DNA from: Dryocola sp032000125
Lineage (GTDB): Bacteria > Pseudomonadota > Gammaproteobacteria > Enterobacterales > Enterobacteriaceae
DNA: 64,000 bases
Assembly (NCBI GenBank): GCA_032000125.1
Contig: DAMALH010000023.1
Coordinates: 4,761-68,760, forward strand
Direction: 5' to 3'
How positions within the stretch are numbered: the first letter of the stretch is position 1; every line of letters begins with the position of its first letter. Made by a program: the position numbers and the translations under genes. The notes under the pieces were generated by a model, which searched no databases, had not been told where the DNA came from, and saw nothing but the letters and a program-made list of their open reading frames with translations. Of the stretch, positions 1-9,204 are shown piece after piece.

Positions 1-24
1 AGCCATTACTCAATAAGGATTTCT

Positions 25-1884
25 ATGCCGATTCAGGTTCTGCCTCCCCAGCTTGCGAACCAGATTGCCGCAGGCGAAGTGGTTGAACGCCCTGCGTCGG
101 TGGTAAAAGAGCTGATAGAAAACAGCCTTGATGCCGGCGCGACGCGTATCGACATTGATATCGAACGCGGCGGTGCGAAGCTTATCCGCATTCGCGATAA
201 TGGCTGCGGTATCAACAAAGATGAGCTGGCGCTGGCGCTGGCTCGTCATGCTACCAGCAAGATAGCTTCACTTAATGACCTGGAGGCCATTATCAGCCTC
301 GGTTTTCGTGGTGAAGCGCTGGCAAGTATCAGCTCGGTGGCTCGCCTCACGCTGACTTCGCGCACCGCAGAACAAAGCGAAGCGTGGCAGGCCTACGCGG
401 AAGGGCGCGATCAAAATGTGACGGTAAAACCCGCCGCTCACCCGGTTGGCACCACGCTTGAAGTCCTGGATTTGTTCTACAACACGCCAGCCCGGCGCAA
501 ATTTATGCGCACGGAGAAAACCGAATTCAACCATATCGATGAGATCGTGCGCCGCATTGCGCTGGCGCGCTTTGACGTCTCGATAAACCTCAATCACAAC
601 GGCAAAATGGTGCGTCAGTATCGCGCCGTGCAGGCAGGCGCGCCACGTGAACGCCGTCTTGGGGCGATTTGCGGCACGCCGTTTTTAGAACAGGCGCTGG
701 AAATCGAATGGCAGCATGGCGACCTGGCGCTGCGGGGATGGGTGGCCGAACCTTCTGCCACTACCTCGACGCTTGCGGAAATTCAGTACTGCTATGTGAA
801 TGGTCGCATGATGCGCGATCGCCTGATTGTTCATGCTATTCGCCAGGCCTGTGAAGATAAGCTGGGCGCCGATCGGCAGCCGGCTTTCGTGCTTTATCTG
901 GAAATCGACCCGCATCAGGTTGACGTGAACGTGCATCCCGCCAAGCACGAGGTTCGCTTCCATCAGTCGCGCCTGGTGCATGATTTTATTTATCAGGGCG
1001 TGCTGAGCGTGCTGCAGCAGCAAAGTGAAAATCATCTGCTGCAAGAAGCAACGCCAGCCGGAGCCGTGCAGGAACGCTGGCAGCCGGAAAACCGTGCGGC
1101 CTCGGGGCGCAATCAGTTTTCTACGCCGCCTCAAACGCCCTCCGCGCCTCGTGAAACGGCGCCGCGCGCCTCCGGAGGCCATTCCGGCGGGCATCATCAA
1201 CCCGCATGGCCAAATGCGACGCCCGGATACCAGAAGCAGCAGGGCGAGCTTTATCGCCAGCTACTGGATACCCCAGCGGTGCTGCCAGCGGCCAATCGCG
1301 CTGAGGAGCCGAGCGCGCTGGAAGGGCATGCTCAGAGTTTTGGGCGGGTGCTGACGGTTATCCCGCCGGAGTATGCGCTTCTGGAACGAGATGGCAGCCT
1401 GATGCTGTTATCGCTTACCGTGGCGGATCGCTGGCTGAAGCAGGCTCAGCTTGTTCCAGGCAGCGAAGGCGTGCGCGCGCAGCCGTTGCTGATTCCCGTA
1501 CGTATGAAAGTCGCTAAAGAAGAGCTGGACGTGTTGCTGCGCTATCAGCCGTTATTACTGAGTATGGGTATTGAGTTTGCCGCAGAGGCCAGACAAATAA
1601 CGATACGCACCGTACCTTTACCTTTACGTAAACAAAATTTACAAATCTTGATTCATGAACTGCCAGGATACCTGGCGCAACAGGCAGAGGTTAGCGCCGC
1701 GCAAATTGCGCACTGGTTTGCTCGTCATTTGACCTGCGAGCACGAGCGGTGGAATCAGGCACAAGCTATTGCTTTACTTGCCGATATTGAGCGCCTTTGC
1801 CCGCAACTGGTGAAAAATCCACCTGGCGGTTTGTTACAACCTGTTGATTTAACGCTGGCGATGAACGCCCTGAAACATGACTGA
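25..1884 (+). CDS. mutL: DNA mismatch repair protein MutL
   Basis: MutL couples MutS mismatch recognition to MutH incision and UvrD unwinding. The 619-residue product is full length for the enterobacterial family. The N-terminal GHKL ATPase is clear: ENSLDAGA with its Mg-binding Asn at about residue 33, then RDNGCGI, then GFRGEALASI at about 90-105. A proline/serine-rich linker spans roughly residues 340-410 and a MutL C-terminal dimerisation domain follows. The ATG is preceded by AAGGA at a good distance. The 3' end overlaps miaA by 8 bp, the same coupling as in E. coli. The 24 bases upstream probably hold the very end of amiB, but too little is present to say. Confidence 0.98.
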   Translation: MPIQVLPPQLANQIAAGEVVERPASVVKELIENSLDAGATRIDIDIERGGAKLIRIRDNGCGINKDELALALARHATSKIASLNDLEAIISLGFRGEALASISSVARLTLTSRTAEQSEAWQAYAEGRDQNVTVKPAAHPVGTTLEVLDLFYNTPARRKFMRTEKTEFNHIDEIVRRIALARFDVSINLNHNGKMVRQYRAVQAGAPRERRLGAICGTPFLEQALEIEWQHGDLALRGWVAEPSATTSTLAEIQYCYVNGRMMRDRLIVHAIRQACEDKLGADRQPAFVLYLEIDPHQVDVNVHPAKHEVRFHQSRLVHDFIYQGVLSVLQQQSENHLLQEATPAGAVQERWQPENRAASGRNQFSTPPQTPSAPRETAPRASGGHSGGHHQPAWPNATPGYQKQQGELYRQLLDTPAVLPAANRAEEPSALEGHAQSFGRVLTVIPPEYALLERDGSLMLLSLTVADRWLKQAQLVPGSEGVRAQPLLIPVRMKVAKEELDVLLRYQPLLLSMGIEFAAEARQITIRTVPLPLRKQNLQILIHELPGYLAQQAEVSAAQIAHWFARHLTCEHERWNQAQAIALLADIERLCPQLVKNPPGGLLQPVDLTLAMNALKHD

Positions 1885-2824
1885 AGTAAGCAAAAACCTG
1901 CCAAAGGCAATTTTTTTGATGGGGCCTACGGCCTCAGGTAAGACGGCATTAGCCATTAATTTGCGTAAATCGTTGCCGGTAGAGTTGATAAGCGTCGATT
2001 CGGCCCTTATCTATCAGGGGATGGACATCGGAACGGCGAAGCCGACGGCGCAAGAGCAAGCTCAGGCTCCGCACCGGTTACTCGACATTCTCGATCCGGC
2101 GCAGGCCTATTCAGCCGCGGATTTCCGGCGCGATGCGCTAGCGCAGATGGATGAGATTACCGCAAGCGGGCGTATCCCCTTGTTAGTTGGGGGGACGATG
2201 CTGTACTTCAAGGCGTTGTTAGAAGGGCTTTCACCGTTACCTGCGGCCAATGCGGACGTTCGCGCGAGGATTGAACAACAGGCAGCAGAGCACGGATGGG
2301 ATGCGCTGCATCGTCAACTGGTTGAAGTCGACCCGGTTGCCGGGGCACGGATTCATCCAAATGATCCGCAAAGGCTTTCCCGGGCACTGGAAGTTTTTTT
2401 CATTTCGGGTAAAACTTTAACGGAACTGACGCAAACGTCAGGAGACGCTCTGCCGTATCAGGTGCATCAGTTCGCCATCGCCCCGGCGAGCCGTGAACTG
2501 CTCCATCAACGAATTGAGCAGCGTTTTCATCAGATGTTAGCTTCAGATTTTGAAGCAGAAGTGCGGGCGCTATTTGCCCGTGGAGATTTGCATACGGATA
2601 TGCCTTCCGTTCGTTGTGTGGGATACCGCCAGATGTGGTCGTATCTTGAAGGTGAGATTTCATACGATGAAATGGTTTATCGAGGTGTTTGCGCCACGAG
2701 ACAGTTAGCGAAGCGCCAGATCACCTGGTTGCGCGGTTGGGAGGGAGTTCACTGGTTAGACAGTGAAAAACCGCAACAGGCGTTAAACGAGGTGATTGAG
2801 GTTGTTGGTGATATCGCCCACTGA
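1877..2824 (+). CDS. miaA: tRNA dimethylallyltransferase MiaA
   Basis: MiaA transfers a dimethylallyl group to N6 of A37 in tRNAs that read codons starting with U. The 315-residue protein begins with the P-loop GPTASGKTAL, followed by DSALIYQGMDIGTAKP, which contacts tRNA and substrate. VGGTMLYFKALLEGLSPLP lies near residue 110 and RCVGYRQMW near 240. It overlaps mutL and precedes hfq by 85 bp. In E. coli several hfq promoters lie inside miaA; I did not map them here. Confidence 0.98.
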   Translation: MTEVSKNLPKAIFLMGPTASGKTALAINLRKSLPVELISVDSALIYQGMDIGTAKPTAQEQAQAPHRLLDILDPAQAYSAADFRRDALAQMDEITASGRIPLLVGGTMLYFKALLEGLSPLPAANADVRARIEQQAAEHGWDALHRQLVEVDPVAGARIHPNDPQRLSRALEVFFISGKTLTELTQTSGDALPYQVHQFAIAPASRELLHQRIEQRFHQMLASDFEAEVRALFARGDLHTDMPSVRCVGYRQMWSYLEGEISYDEMVYRGVCATRQLAKRQITWLRGWEGVHWLDSEKPQQALNEVIEVVGDIAH

Positions 2825-2909
2825 ATGTGTACAATTGAGACGTATCGTGCGCAATTTTTCAGAATCGCAAGGTTCTAAGTACAAAACAAGCATATAAGGA
2901 AAAGATAGA

Positions 2910-3218
2910 ATGGCTAAGGGGCAATCTTTACAAGATCCGTTCCTGAACGCATTGCGTCGGGAACGTGTTCCAGTTTCTATTTATTTGGTGAACGGTATTA
3001 AGCTGCAAGGTCAGATTGAGTCTTTCGATCAGTTCGTGATCCTGTTGAAAAACACGGTCAGTCAGATGGTCTATAAGCACGCGATTTCAACTGTTGTTCC
3101 GTCTCGTCCGGTATCTCATCACAGTAATAACACGGGTACTAGCGGTTCTGGCAGCTACCACCACGGTGGAAGTGCGCAGAGTTCTGCGCCACAACAAGAC
3201 AGCGAAGACGCCGAATAA
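2910..3218 (+). CDS. hfq: RNA chaperone Hfq
   Basis: Hfq forms a hexameric Sm-like ring that pairs small RNAs with mRNAs. The first 65 residues are almost invariant: GQSLQDPFLNALRRERVPVS, the Sm1 region with SFDQFVILLKNT, and the Sm2 motif VYKHAIST, which supplies the uridine-binding K and H of the proximal face. The tail of about 35 residues is rich in Ser, Gly and His and ends acidic, as in relatives. An AAGGAAA ribosome binding site precedes the ATG. The gene lies between miaA and hflX and is followed by a partial terminator. Confidence 0.99.
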   Translation: MAKGQSLQDPFLNALRRERVPVSIYLVNGIKLQGQIESFDQFVILLKNTVSQMVYKHAISTVVPSRPVSHHSNNTGTSGSGSYHHGGSAQSSAPQQDSEDAE

Positions 3219-3233
3219 GGCATTTGTTGTTTT

Positions 3234-3277
3234 CCAGATCGGGGAACCAGGAAAGCTGTGTTCCCCGCTGGTCTTTT
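3234..3277 (+). terminator. Stem-loop between hfq and hflX
   Basis: GGGGAAC (3241-3247) pairs with GTTCCCC (3260-3266). Outer CCAG and CTGG extend the stem, and TCTTTTT follows directly. It looks like an intrinsic terminator that would partly separate hfq from hflX. Confidence 0.75.
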
Positions 3278-3292
3278 TGAGAGGTTATACGC

Positions 3293-4573
3293 TTGTTTGA
3301 CCGTTATGACGCAGGTGAGCAGGCGGTACTGGTACACATCTATTTTTCGCAAGACAAAGACATGGAAGACCTCGCGGAGTTTGAATCCCTGGTCTCTTCA
3401 GCCGGTGTCGAAGCGCTGCAGGTGGTTACCGGTAGCCGCAAAGCGCCGCATCCAAAGTATTTTGTTGGTGAAGGCAAAGCCGTAGAAATTGCCGATGCAG
3501 TTAAAGCCACCGGGGCCTCGGTCGTGCTATTCGACCATGCGTTGTCCCCGGCGCAAGAGCGTAACCTTGAAGCCCTGTGCGCCTGTCGGGTTATCGACAG
3601 AACGGGTCTTATTTTAGATATTTTTGCTCAGCGTGCGCGTACTCACGAAGGTAAGCTGCAGGTTGAACTGGCACAGTTGCGCCATCTGGCAACGCGTCTG
3701 GTCCGTGGCTGGACCCACCTTGAGCGCCAGAAAGGTGGGATCGGTTTACGCGGTCCTGGCGAAACGCAGCTCGAAACGGACCGCCGACTGCTGCGTAACC
3801 GCATCATGCAGATCCTTGGACGCTTAGAACGAGTTGAAAAACAGCGCGAACAAGGGCGGCGCTCGCGGGCGAAAGCCGATGTGCCGACGGTCTCACTGGT
3901 GGGCTACACCAACGCCGGTAAATCCACCCTCTTTAACCAAATTACAGCGGCTGAAGTGTATGCCGCAGATCAGCTTTTCGCCACGCTCGATCCTACGCTG
4001 CGTCGTATCGACGTTGCAGACGTGGGGGAAACCGTGCTGGCAGATACGGTGGGCTTTATTCGGCATCTGCCTCATGACCTTGTGGCAGCGTTTAAAGCAA
4101 CCTTGCAGGAGACCCGTCAGGCCACGCTGTTATTACACGTGATTGATGCGTCGGACCTCAGAGTGCAGGAGAACATCGCCGCAGTCGATGCCGTTTTAGA
4201 AGAAATCGAAGCCGATGAAATACCTGTCCTGCTGGTGATGAACAAAGTCGATATGCTTGATGACTTCGAGCCGCGTATCGACAGGAACGATGAAAATATA
4301 CCGATACGCGTCTGGCTTTCAGCCCAGACGGGGGCCGGTATTTCACTGCTTTTCCAGGCTTTGACTGAACGTTTATCTGGTGAAATTGCGCAGCATACGT
4401 TGTGCTTACCCCCCCAGGCTGGGCGACTTCGAAGCCGGTTTTATCAGCTTCAGGCAATAGAAAAAGAGTGGATGGAGGATGACGGCAGCGTTGGCTTACA
4501 GGTTCGTATGCCCATCGTCGACTGGCGTCGCCTCTGTAAACAAGAACCGGCACTGATGGATTACATTGTTTGA
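3293..4573 (+). CDS. hflX: Ribosome-associated GTPase HflX
   Basis: HflX is an Obg/HflX GTPase that splits stalled or heat-damaged 70S ribosomes. The 426-residue protein has the N-terminal HflX domain (HPKYFVGEGKA, FDHALSPAQERNLE), the glycine-rich linker GGIGLRGPGETQLETDRR and a GTPase domain. The GTPase has G1 GYTNAGKS, G3 DTVGF, G4 NKVD and G5 SAQTG. The start is taken as TTG at 3293, with GAGG eight bases upstream, because it gives the E. coli N terminus MFDRYDAGEQ. A weak start may keep expression low. hflK follows after about 70 bp. Confidence 0.97.
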   Translation: MFDRYDAGEQAVLVHIYFSQDKDMEDLAEFESLVSSAGVEALQVVTGSRKAPHPKYFVGEGKAVEIADAVKATGASVVLFDHALSPAQERNLEALCACRVIDRTGLILDIFAQRARTHEGKLQVELAQLRHLATRLVRGWTHLERQKGGIGLRGPGETQLETDRRLLRNRIMQILGRLERVEKQREQGRRSRAKADVPTVSLVGYTNAGKSTLFNQITAAEVYAADQLFATLDPTLRRIDVADVGETVLADTVGFIRHLPHDLVAAFKATLQETRQATLLLHVIDASDLRVQENIAAVDAVLEEIEADEIPVLLVMNKVDMLDDFEPRIDRNDENIPIRVWLSAQTGAGISLLFQALTERLSGEIAQHTLCLPPQAGRLRSRFYQLQAIEKEWMEDDGSVGLQVRMPIVDWRRLCKQEPALMDYIV

Positions 4574-4646
4574 CCGGCGCGCGTTTGTCCTGAAGACTTT
4601 TTCCCCTACGGGGGATATCACCGCACAACAAATATGGAGCATAAAC

Positions 4647-5903
4647 ATGGCGTGGAATCAGCCCGGTAATAACGGACAGGACCGCGACCCGTGGGGAAGC
4701 AGCAAACCTGGCGGCGACTCTGGGGGTAACAAAGGAGGGCGCGATCAGGGACCACCTGATCTGGATGATATCTTCCGTAAGTTAAGTAAAAAACTTGGTG
4801 GCCTGGGCGGCGGTAAAAGCGGCGGCACCGGCGGCGGCTCTTCCCAGACTCCGCGTCCACATATTGGTGGCCGCGTGGTGGGTATTGTGGCCGTTGCTGC
4901 GGTCATCATTTGGGCGGCAACCGGGTTCTATACCATTAAAGAAGCTGAACGCGGCGTTGTGACGCGTTTTGGTAAATTCAGCCATCTGGTTGAGCCGGGC
5001 CTGAACTGGAAACCGACCTTTATTGACAGCGTGCGCGCAGTTAACGTGGAATCCGTGCGTGAACTCGCCGCTTCCGGCGTAATGCTGACCTCCGATGAAA
5101 ACGTCGTGCGCGTGGAAATGAACGTGCAGTACCGCGTCACCGATCCGCAAAGATACCTGTACAGCGTGACCAGCGCGGATGACAGCCTGCGTCAGGCCAC
5201 CGACAGCGCGCTGCGTGGCGTAATCGGCAAATACACTATGGATAAGATCCTCACCGAGGGTCGTACCATTATTCGTAGCGATACCCAGCGTGAACTGGAA
5301 GAAACCATTCGTCCGTACAACATGGGTATTACCCTGCTGGACGTCAACTTCCAGGCCGCGCGTCCGCCGGAAGAGGTGAAAGCCGCGTTTGATGATGCCA
5401 TTGCCGCACGTGAAAACGAGCAGCAGTATATCCGTGAAGCCGAAGCCTACACCAACGAAGTTCAGCCGCGCGCTAACGGTCAGGCACAGCGTATCCTTGA
5501 AGAAGCGCGTGCTTATAAAACACAGACCGTGTTAGAAGCGCAGGGGGAAGTCGCCCGCTTTGCGAAGATGCTGCCGGAATATAAAGCTGCTCCGGAAATC
5601 ACCCGTGAGCGTCTGTATATCGAAGCCATGGAGAAAGTGCTTAGCCAAACCCGTAAAGTGCTGGTCAATGATAAAGGTGGCAACCTGATGGTTCTGCCGC
5701 TCGATCAGATGCTCAAAGGGAATGCGCAGCCTGCAGCCAAGGGCGATACCAGCGGTGCAAACAACTTACTGCGCCTGCCGCCAGCTTCCAGCTCAACCAG
5801 CGGTAGCGCCAGCACGTCATCCTCTTCCAACAGAGGCGATATCATGGATCAGCGTCGTGCGGACGCACAGCGCACTGATAACCAGCGCGTAGGGAGTGAA
5901 TAA
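4647..5903 (+). CDS. hflK: FtsH regulator HflK (SPFH protein)
   Basis: HflK assembles with HflC into a large cage around the FtsH protease in the inner membrane and moderates its access to membrane proteins. The start MAWNQPGNNG at 4647 has GGAG upstream and gives 418 residues, close to the E. coli length; the open frame reaches further upstream but without homology. A cytoplasmic Gly/Pro-rich tail is followed by one membrane segment at about residues 79-98, a periplasmic SPFH domain, a long Glu/Ala/Arg coiled coil and a Ser-rich C terminus. hflC starts two bases after the stop codon. Confidence 0.97.
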   Translation: MAWNQPGNNGQDRDPWGSSKPGGDSGGNKGGRDQGPPDLDDIFRKLSKKLGGLGGGKSGGTGGGSSQTPRPHIGGRVVGIVAVAAVIIWAATGFYTIKEAERGVVTRFGKFSHLVEPGLNWKPTFIDSVRAVNVESVRELAASGVMLTSDENVVRVEMNVQYRVTDPQRYLYSVTSADDSLRQATDSALRGVIGKYTMDKILTEGRTIIRSDTQRELEETIRPYNMGITLLDVNFQAARPPEEVKAAFDDAIAARENEQQYIREAEAYTNEVQPRANGQAQRILEEARAYKTQTVLEAQGEVARFAKMLPEYKAAPEITRERLYIEAMEKVLSQTRKVLVNDKGGNLMVLPLDQMLKGNAQPAAKGDTSGANNLLRLPPASSSTSGSASTSSSSNRGDIMDQRRADAQRTDNQRVGSE

Positions 5904-5905
5904 CG

Positions 5906-6910
5906 ATGCGTAAGTCAGTCATTGCTTTAATTATCATCGTGCTGGTGGTGCTGTTCACCTCGATCTTCGTGGTAAACGAAGGAGAGCGTGGGATCACATT
6001 ACGCTTTGGTAAAGTGCTGCGTGATGATGAGAACAAGCCCGTGGTTTACGAGCCGGGCCTGCATTTCAAAGTGCCGTTTATCGAGTCGGTTAAAACGCTT
6101 GATGCCCGTATTCAGACCATGGACAACCAGGCCGATCGCTTTGTGACCAAAGAGAAAAAAGACCTAATTGTCGACTCCTACATTAAATGGCGTATCAGCG
6201 ACTTTAGCCGTTACTACCTGGCAACCGGCGGCGGCGATGTCTCTCAGGCAGAAGTGCTGTTGAAACGTAAGTTCAGCGACCGCCTGCGTTCTGAGATTGG
6301 TCGTCTGGATGTGAAAGATATCGTAACCGATTCACGCGGCCGACTGACGCTGGATGTTCGTGACGCGCTGAACTCCGGTTCTGCGGGCACGGACGATGAA
6401 GTGGCTACGCCGGCGGCAGACGATGCCATCGCTTCGGCAGCGGCACGTATTACCGAAGAAACTAACGGTAAGGTGGCGGTGGTCAATCCGAACAGTATGG
6501 CGGCGCTGGGTATTGAAGTTGTGGACGTACGCATCAAGCAGATCAACCTGCCTGCTGAAGTCTCCGAAGCTATCTACAATCGTATGCGCGCCGAGCGTGA
6601 GGCGGTAGCCCGTCGTCACCGTTCACAGGGTCAGGAAGAGGCTGAGAAGCTGCGCGCAACCGCCGACTATGAAGTGACGCGCACTCTGGCAGAAGCCGAG
6701 CGTCAGGGGCGTATCAGCCGTGGTGAAGGCGATGCAGAAGCGGCCAAACTGTTTGCGGATGCATTCAGCCAGGATCCCGATTTCTATGCATTTATCCGTA
6801 GCCTGCGTGCCTATGAGTCAAGCTTCAAGTCCGGTCAGGACGTGATGGTGATGAGCCCGGACAGCGATTTCTTCCGCTACATGAAAACGCCTGCGAACAG
6901 CTCACGCTAG
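5906..6910 (+). CDS. hflC: FtsH regulator HflC (SPFH protein)
   Basis: HflC is the partner of HflK in the HflKC-FtsH complex. The 334-residue length equals that of E. coli. An N-terminal membrane segment (VIALIIIVLVVLFTSIFVV) is followed directly by the SPFH domain (NEGERGITLRFGKVL) and a coiled coil rich in EAERQGRISRGEGDAEA. The gene is translationally close to hflK and is followed by a strong terminator, which ends the mutL-hflC superoperon. Confidence 0.98.
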   Translation: MRKSVIALIIIVLVVLFTSIFVVNEGERGITLRFGKVLRDDENKPVVYEPGLHFKVPFIESVKTLDARIQTMDNQADRFVTKEKKDLIVDSYIKWRISDFSRYYLATGGGDVSQAEVLLKRKFSDRLRSEIGRLDVKDIVTDSRGRLTLDVRDALNSGSAGTDDEVATPAADDAIASAAARITEETNGKVAVVNPNSMAALGIEVVDVRIKQINLPAEVSEAIYNRMRAEREAVARRHRSQGQEEAEKLRATADYEVTRTLAEAERQGRISRGEGDAEAAKLFADAFSQDPDFYAFIRSLRAYESSFKSGQDVMVMSPDSDFFRYMKTPANSSR

Positions 6911-6930
6911 TTTCGTCAGCAACCTAATCA

Positions 6931-6957
6931 AGAGCCGGTCTGACCGGCTCTTTTTTT
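6931..6957 (+). terminator. Intrinsic terminator after hflC
   Basis: AGAGCCGGTC and GACCGGCTC form a perfect GC-rich stem followed by seven Ts. Confidence 0.93.
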
Positions 6958-6976
6958 ATCCGTATCAGGAAATACT

Positions 6977-7174
6977 ATGAACTCTACAATCTGGATAGCC
7001 CTGGCGCTCGTTCTGGTACTCGAAGGCCTGGGGCCGATGCTTTATCCGCGTATGTGGCGCCGCATGATAGCGGCAATGACCCAGCTGCCAGACAACACGC
7101 TGCGTCGCTTTGGCGGTGGTCTAGTGGTTGCCGGCGTGGTTATCTACTATATGTTGAGTCGTGCGGCTGGTTAA
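6977..7174 (+). CDS. yjeT: DUF2065 family small membrane protein YjeT
   Basis: This 65-residue protein has a first membrane helix (TIWIALALVLVLEGLGPML) and a second near the C terminus (FGGGLVVAGVVIYYML), separated by a short basic loop (PRMWRRM). The sequence and the position between hflC and purA match E. coli YjeT. Its function is unknown. It lies just after the hflC terminator, so it probably has its own weak promoter or depends on read-through. Confidence 0.93.
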   Translation: MNSTIWIALALVLVLEGLGPMLYPRMWRRMIAAMTQLPDNTLRRFGGGLVVAGVVIYYMLSRAAG

Positions 7175-7276
7175 ATAAGGTTCAGGTGGTTGATTACCAT
7201 TTTGTAGACTAAAAGGGCTGATCATCGGGGAAACCGATGGTAGAATCCTTTTTTAAGCAAACGGTGATTTTGAAAA

Positions 7277-8575
7277 ATGGGTAACAACGTCGTCGTACTG
7301 GGCACCCAATGGGGTGACGAAGGTAAAGGGAAGATTGTTGATCTTCTGACTGAACGGGCTAAATATGTTGTACGCTACCAGGGCGGTCACAACGCAGGCC
7401 ATACTCTCGTAATCAACGGTGAAAAAACCGTCCTCCATCTTATTCCATCAGGTATTCTTCGCGATAACGTCACCAGCATCATTGGTAACGGCGTTGTGCT
7501 GTCTCCTGCCGCGCTGATGAAAGAGATGAAAGGTCTGGAAGACCGCGGTATTCCAGTACGTGAGCGTCTGCTGCTGTCTGAAGCATGCCCGCTGATCCTC
7601 GATTACCATGTGGCGCTGGACGTTGCTCGTGAAAAAGCGCGCGGTGCCAAAGCTATCGGTACTACCGGTCGTGGTATCGGTCCTGCGTATGAAGACAAAG
7701 TGGCCCGTCGTGGTCTGCGCGTTGGCGACCTGTTCGACAAAGCCACCTTTGCCACCAAGCTGAAAGAAGTGATGGAATACCATAACTTCCAGTTGGTTAA
7801 CTTCTATAAAGCCGAAGCGGTTGACTACCAGAAAGTGCTGGACGATGTGATGGCTATCGCCGACATCCTGACCGCCATGGTAGTGGACGTGTCCGATCTG
7901 CTCGATCAGGCGCGTAAACGCGGCGACTTCGTCATGTTTGAAGGGGCACAGGGCACCCTGCTGGACATCGATCACGGTACTTATCCGTACGTAACGTCCT
8001 CAAACACCACCGCCGGTGGCGTTGCAACGGGTTCAGGCCTCGGCCCGCGCTATGTAGATTACGTGCTGGGTATCATCAAAGCTTATTCCACCCGCGTTGG
8101 CGCAGGCCCATTCCCAACCGAACTGTTTGATGACATCGGCGAGTTCCTGTGCAAGCAGGGTAACGAATTTGGTGCGACCACCGGTCGTCGCCGTCGTACC
8201 GGCTGGCTGGATGCGGTTGCCGTGCGTCGTGCCGTGCAGATCAACTCCCTCTCCGGCTTCTGCCTGACCAAGCTGGACGTGCTGGACGGCCTGAAAGAGG
8301 TGAAAATCTGCGTCGCTTACCGCATGCCGGATGGCCGCGAAGTCACCACCACCCCAATGGCGGCGGATGACTGGGAAGGTATCGAGCCAATCTACGAAAC
8401 CATGCCGGGCTGGTCTGAAACCACCTTCGGCGTGAAAGAGCGTAGCGGCTTGCCGCAGGCAGCGCTGGACTACATCAAACGTATTGAAGAACTGACCGAC
8501 GTGCCGGTTGATATTATTTCTACCGGGCCGGACCGTTCTGAAACGATGATTCTGCGCGATCCGTTCGACGCATAA
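7277..8575 (+). CDS. purA: Adenylosuccinate synthetase
   Basis: PurA makes adenylosuccinate from IMP, aspartate and GTP, the first committed step to AMP. The 432-residue protein starts with the GTP-binding GTQWGDEGKGKIVD, followed by the catalytic His region GGHNAGHT and TTGRGIGPAYEDK. The C-terminal STGPDRSETM is typical of the family. A half-site-like CAAACGGTGATTTTG just before the start resembles the PurR-site position known upstream of E. coli purA, but I cannot confirm the operator. A terminator follows the gene. Confidence 0.98.
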   Translation: MGNNVVVLGTQWGDEGKGKIVDLLTERAKYVVRYQGGHNAGHTLVINGEKTVLHLIPSGILRDNVTSIIGNGVVLSPAALMKEMKGLEDRGIPVRERLLLSEACPLILDYHVALDVAREKARGAKAIGTTGRGIGPAYEDKVARRGLRVGDLFDKATFATKLKEVMEYHNFQLVNFYKAEAVDYQKVLDDVMAIADILTAMVVDVSDLLDQARKRGDFVMFEGAQGTLLDIDHGTYPYVTSSNTTAGGVATGSGLGPRYVDYVLGIIKAYSTRVGAGPFPTELFDDIGEFLCKQGNEFGATTGRRRRTGWLDAVAVRRAVQINSLSGFCLTKLDVLDGLKEVKICVAYRMPDGREVTTTPMAADDWEGIEPIYETMPGWSETTFGVKERSGLPQAALDYIKRIEELTDVPVDIISTGPDRSETMILRDPFDA

Positions 8576-8580
8576 TTTTC

Positions 8581-8612
8581 AAACGGGGTGTGGCCATCAC
8601 GCCCCGTTTTGC
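8581..8612 (+). terminator. Intrinsic terminator after purA
   Basis: AAACGGGG and CCCCGTTT pair around a short loop, followed by TTTTGCTT. Confidence 0.8.
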
Positions 8613-8740
8613 TTCGTCTCTCGCCGCTTTTTTACCTTCCCCGTATAAATAAATTAGCCGCCAAAGATATGGCTGGTTTATCATCAATATATCGCCGCAC
8701 CGGCAATGAGCGTTTCCCCCCTCCCACCCAAGAGGTTGAT

Positions 8741-9166
8741 GTGCAGTTAACGAGTTTTACTGATTACGGTTTACGTGCTTTGATTTATATGGCGTCTTTG
8801 CCAGAAGGTAAAATGACGAGTATTTCTGAGGTGACGCAGGTGTATGGCGTATCCCGTAATCATATGGTGAAAATCATCAATCAACTCAGCCGTGCCGGCT
8901 TCGTGACCGCAGTGCGCGGAAAAAACGGCGGCATTCGCCTCGGCAGGCCTGCGCAACTGATTCGCGTGGGTGATGTGGTGCGCGAGCTGGAACCTATTTC
9001 CCTGGTAAACTGTAGCAGCGAGTTTTGTCATATTACCCCCGCTTGCCGGCTGAAACAGGCGCTGGCCCAGGCGGTGCAATGCTTTTTGACAGAGCTGGAT
9101 AAACATACGCTGGCCGAACTGGTGGACCAAAACCAACCGCTCTACAAATTACTGCTGGTGGAGTAA
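8741..9166 (+). CDS. nsrR: Nitric-oxide-sensing repressor NsrR (Rrf2 family)
   Basis: NsrR is an Rrf2-family [Fe-S] repressor that loses DNA binding when NO attacks its cluster. The GTG start at 8741, with AGAGG six bases upstream, gives 141 residues and the canonical N terminus MQLTSFTDYGLRALIYMA; the open frame extends upstream without homology. The winged-helix segment SEVTQVYGVSRNHMVKIINQL is intact. The three cluster cysteines are visible in LVNCSSEFCHITPAC. A clear target, the palindrome before ytfE, lies in this same window at about 35.27 kb. Confidence 0.97.
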   Translation: MQLTSFTDYGLRALIYMASLPEGKMTSISEVTQVYGVSRNHMVKIINQLSRAGFVTAVRGKNGGIRLGRPAQLIRVGDVVRELEPISLVNCSSEFCHITPACRLKQALAQAVQCFLTELDKHTLAELVDQNQPLYKLLLVE

Positions 9167-9204
9167 TCCTTACTCCCTCAGTGGATGACTTCGGAGGAAC
9201 CGCA

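Noticed and set aside
4566..4646. Upstream extension of the hflK reading frame
   Set aside because: The extension overlaps the hflX end, has no homology to HflK and lacks a ribosome binding site; the start at 4647 has one.
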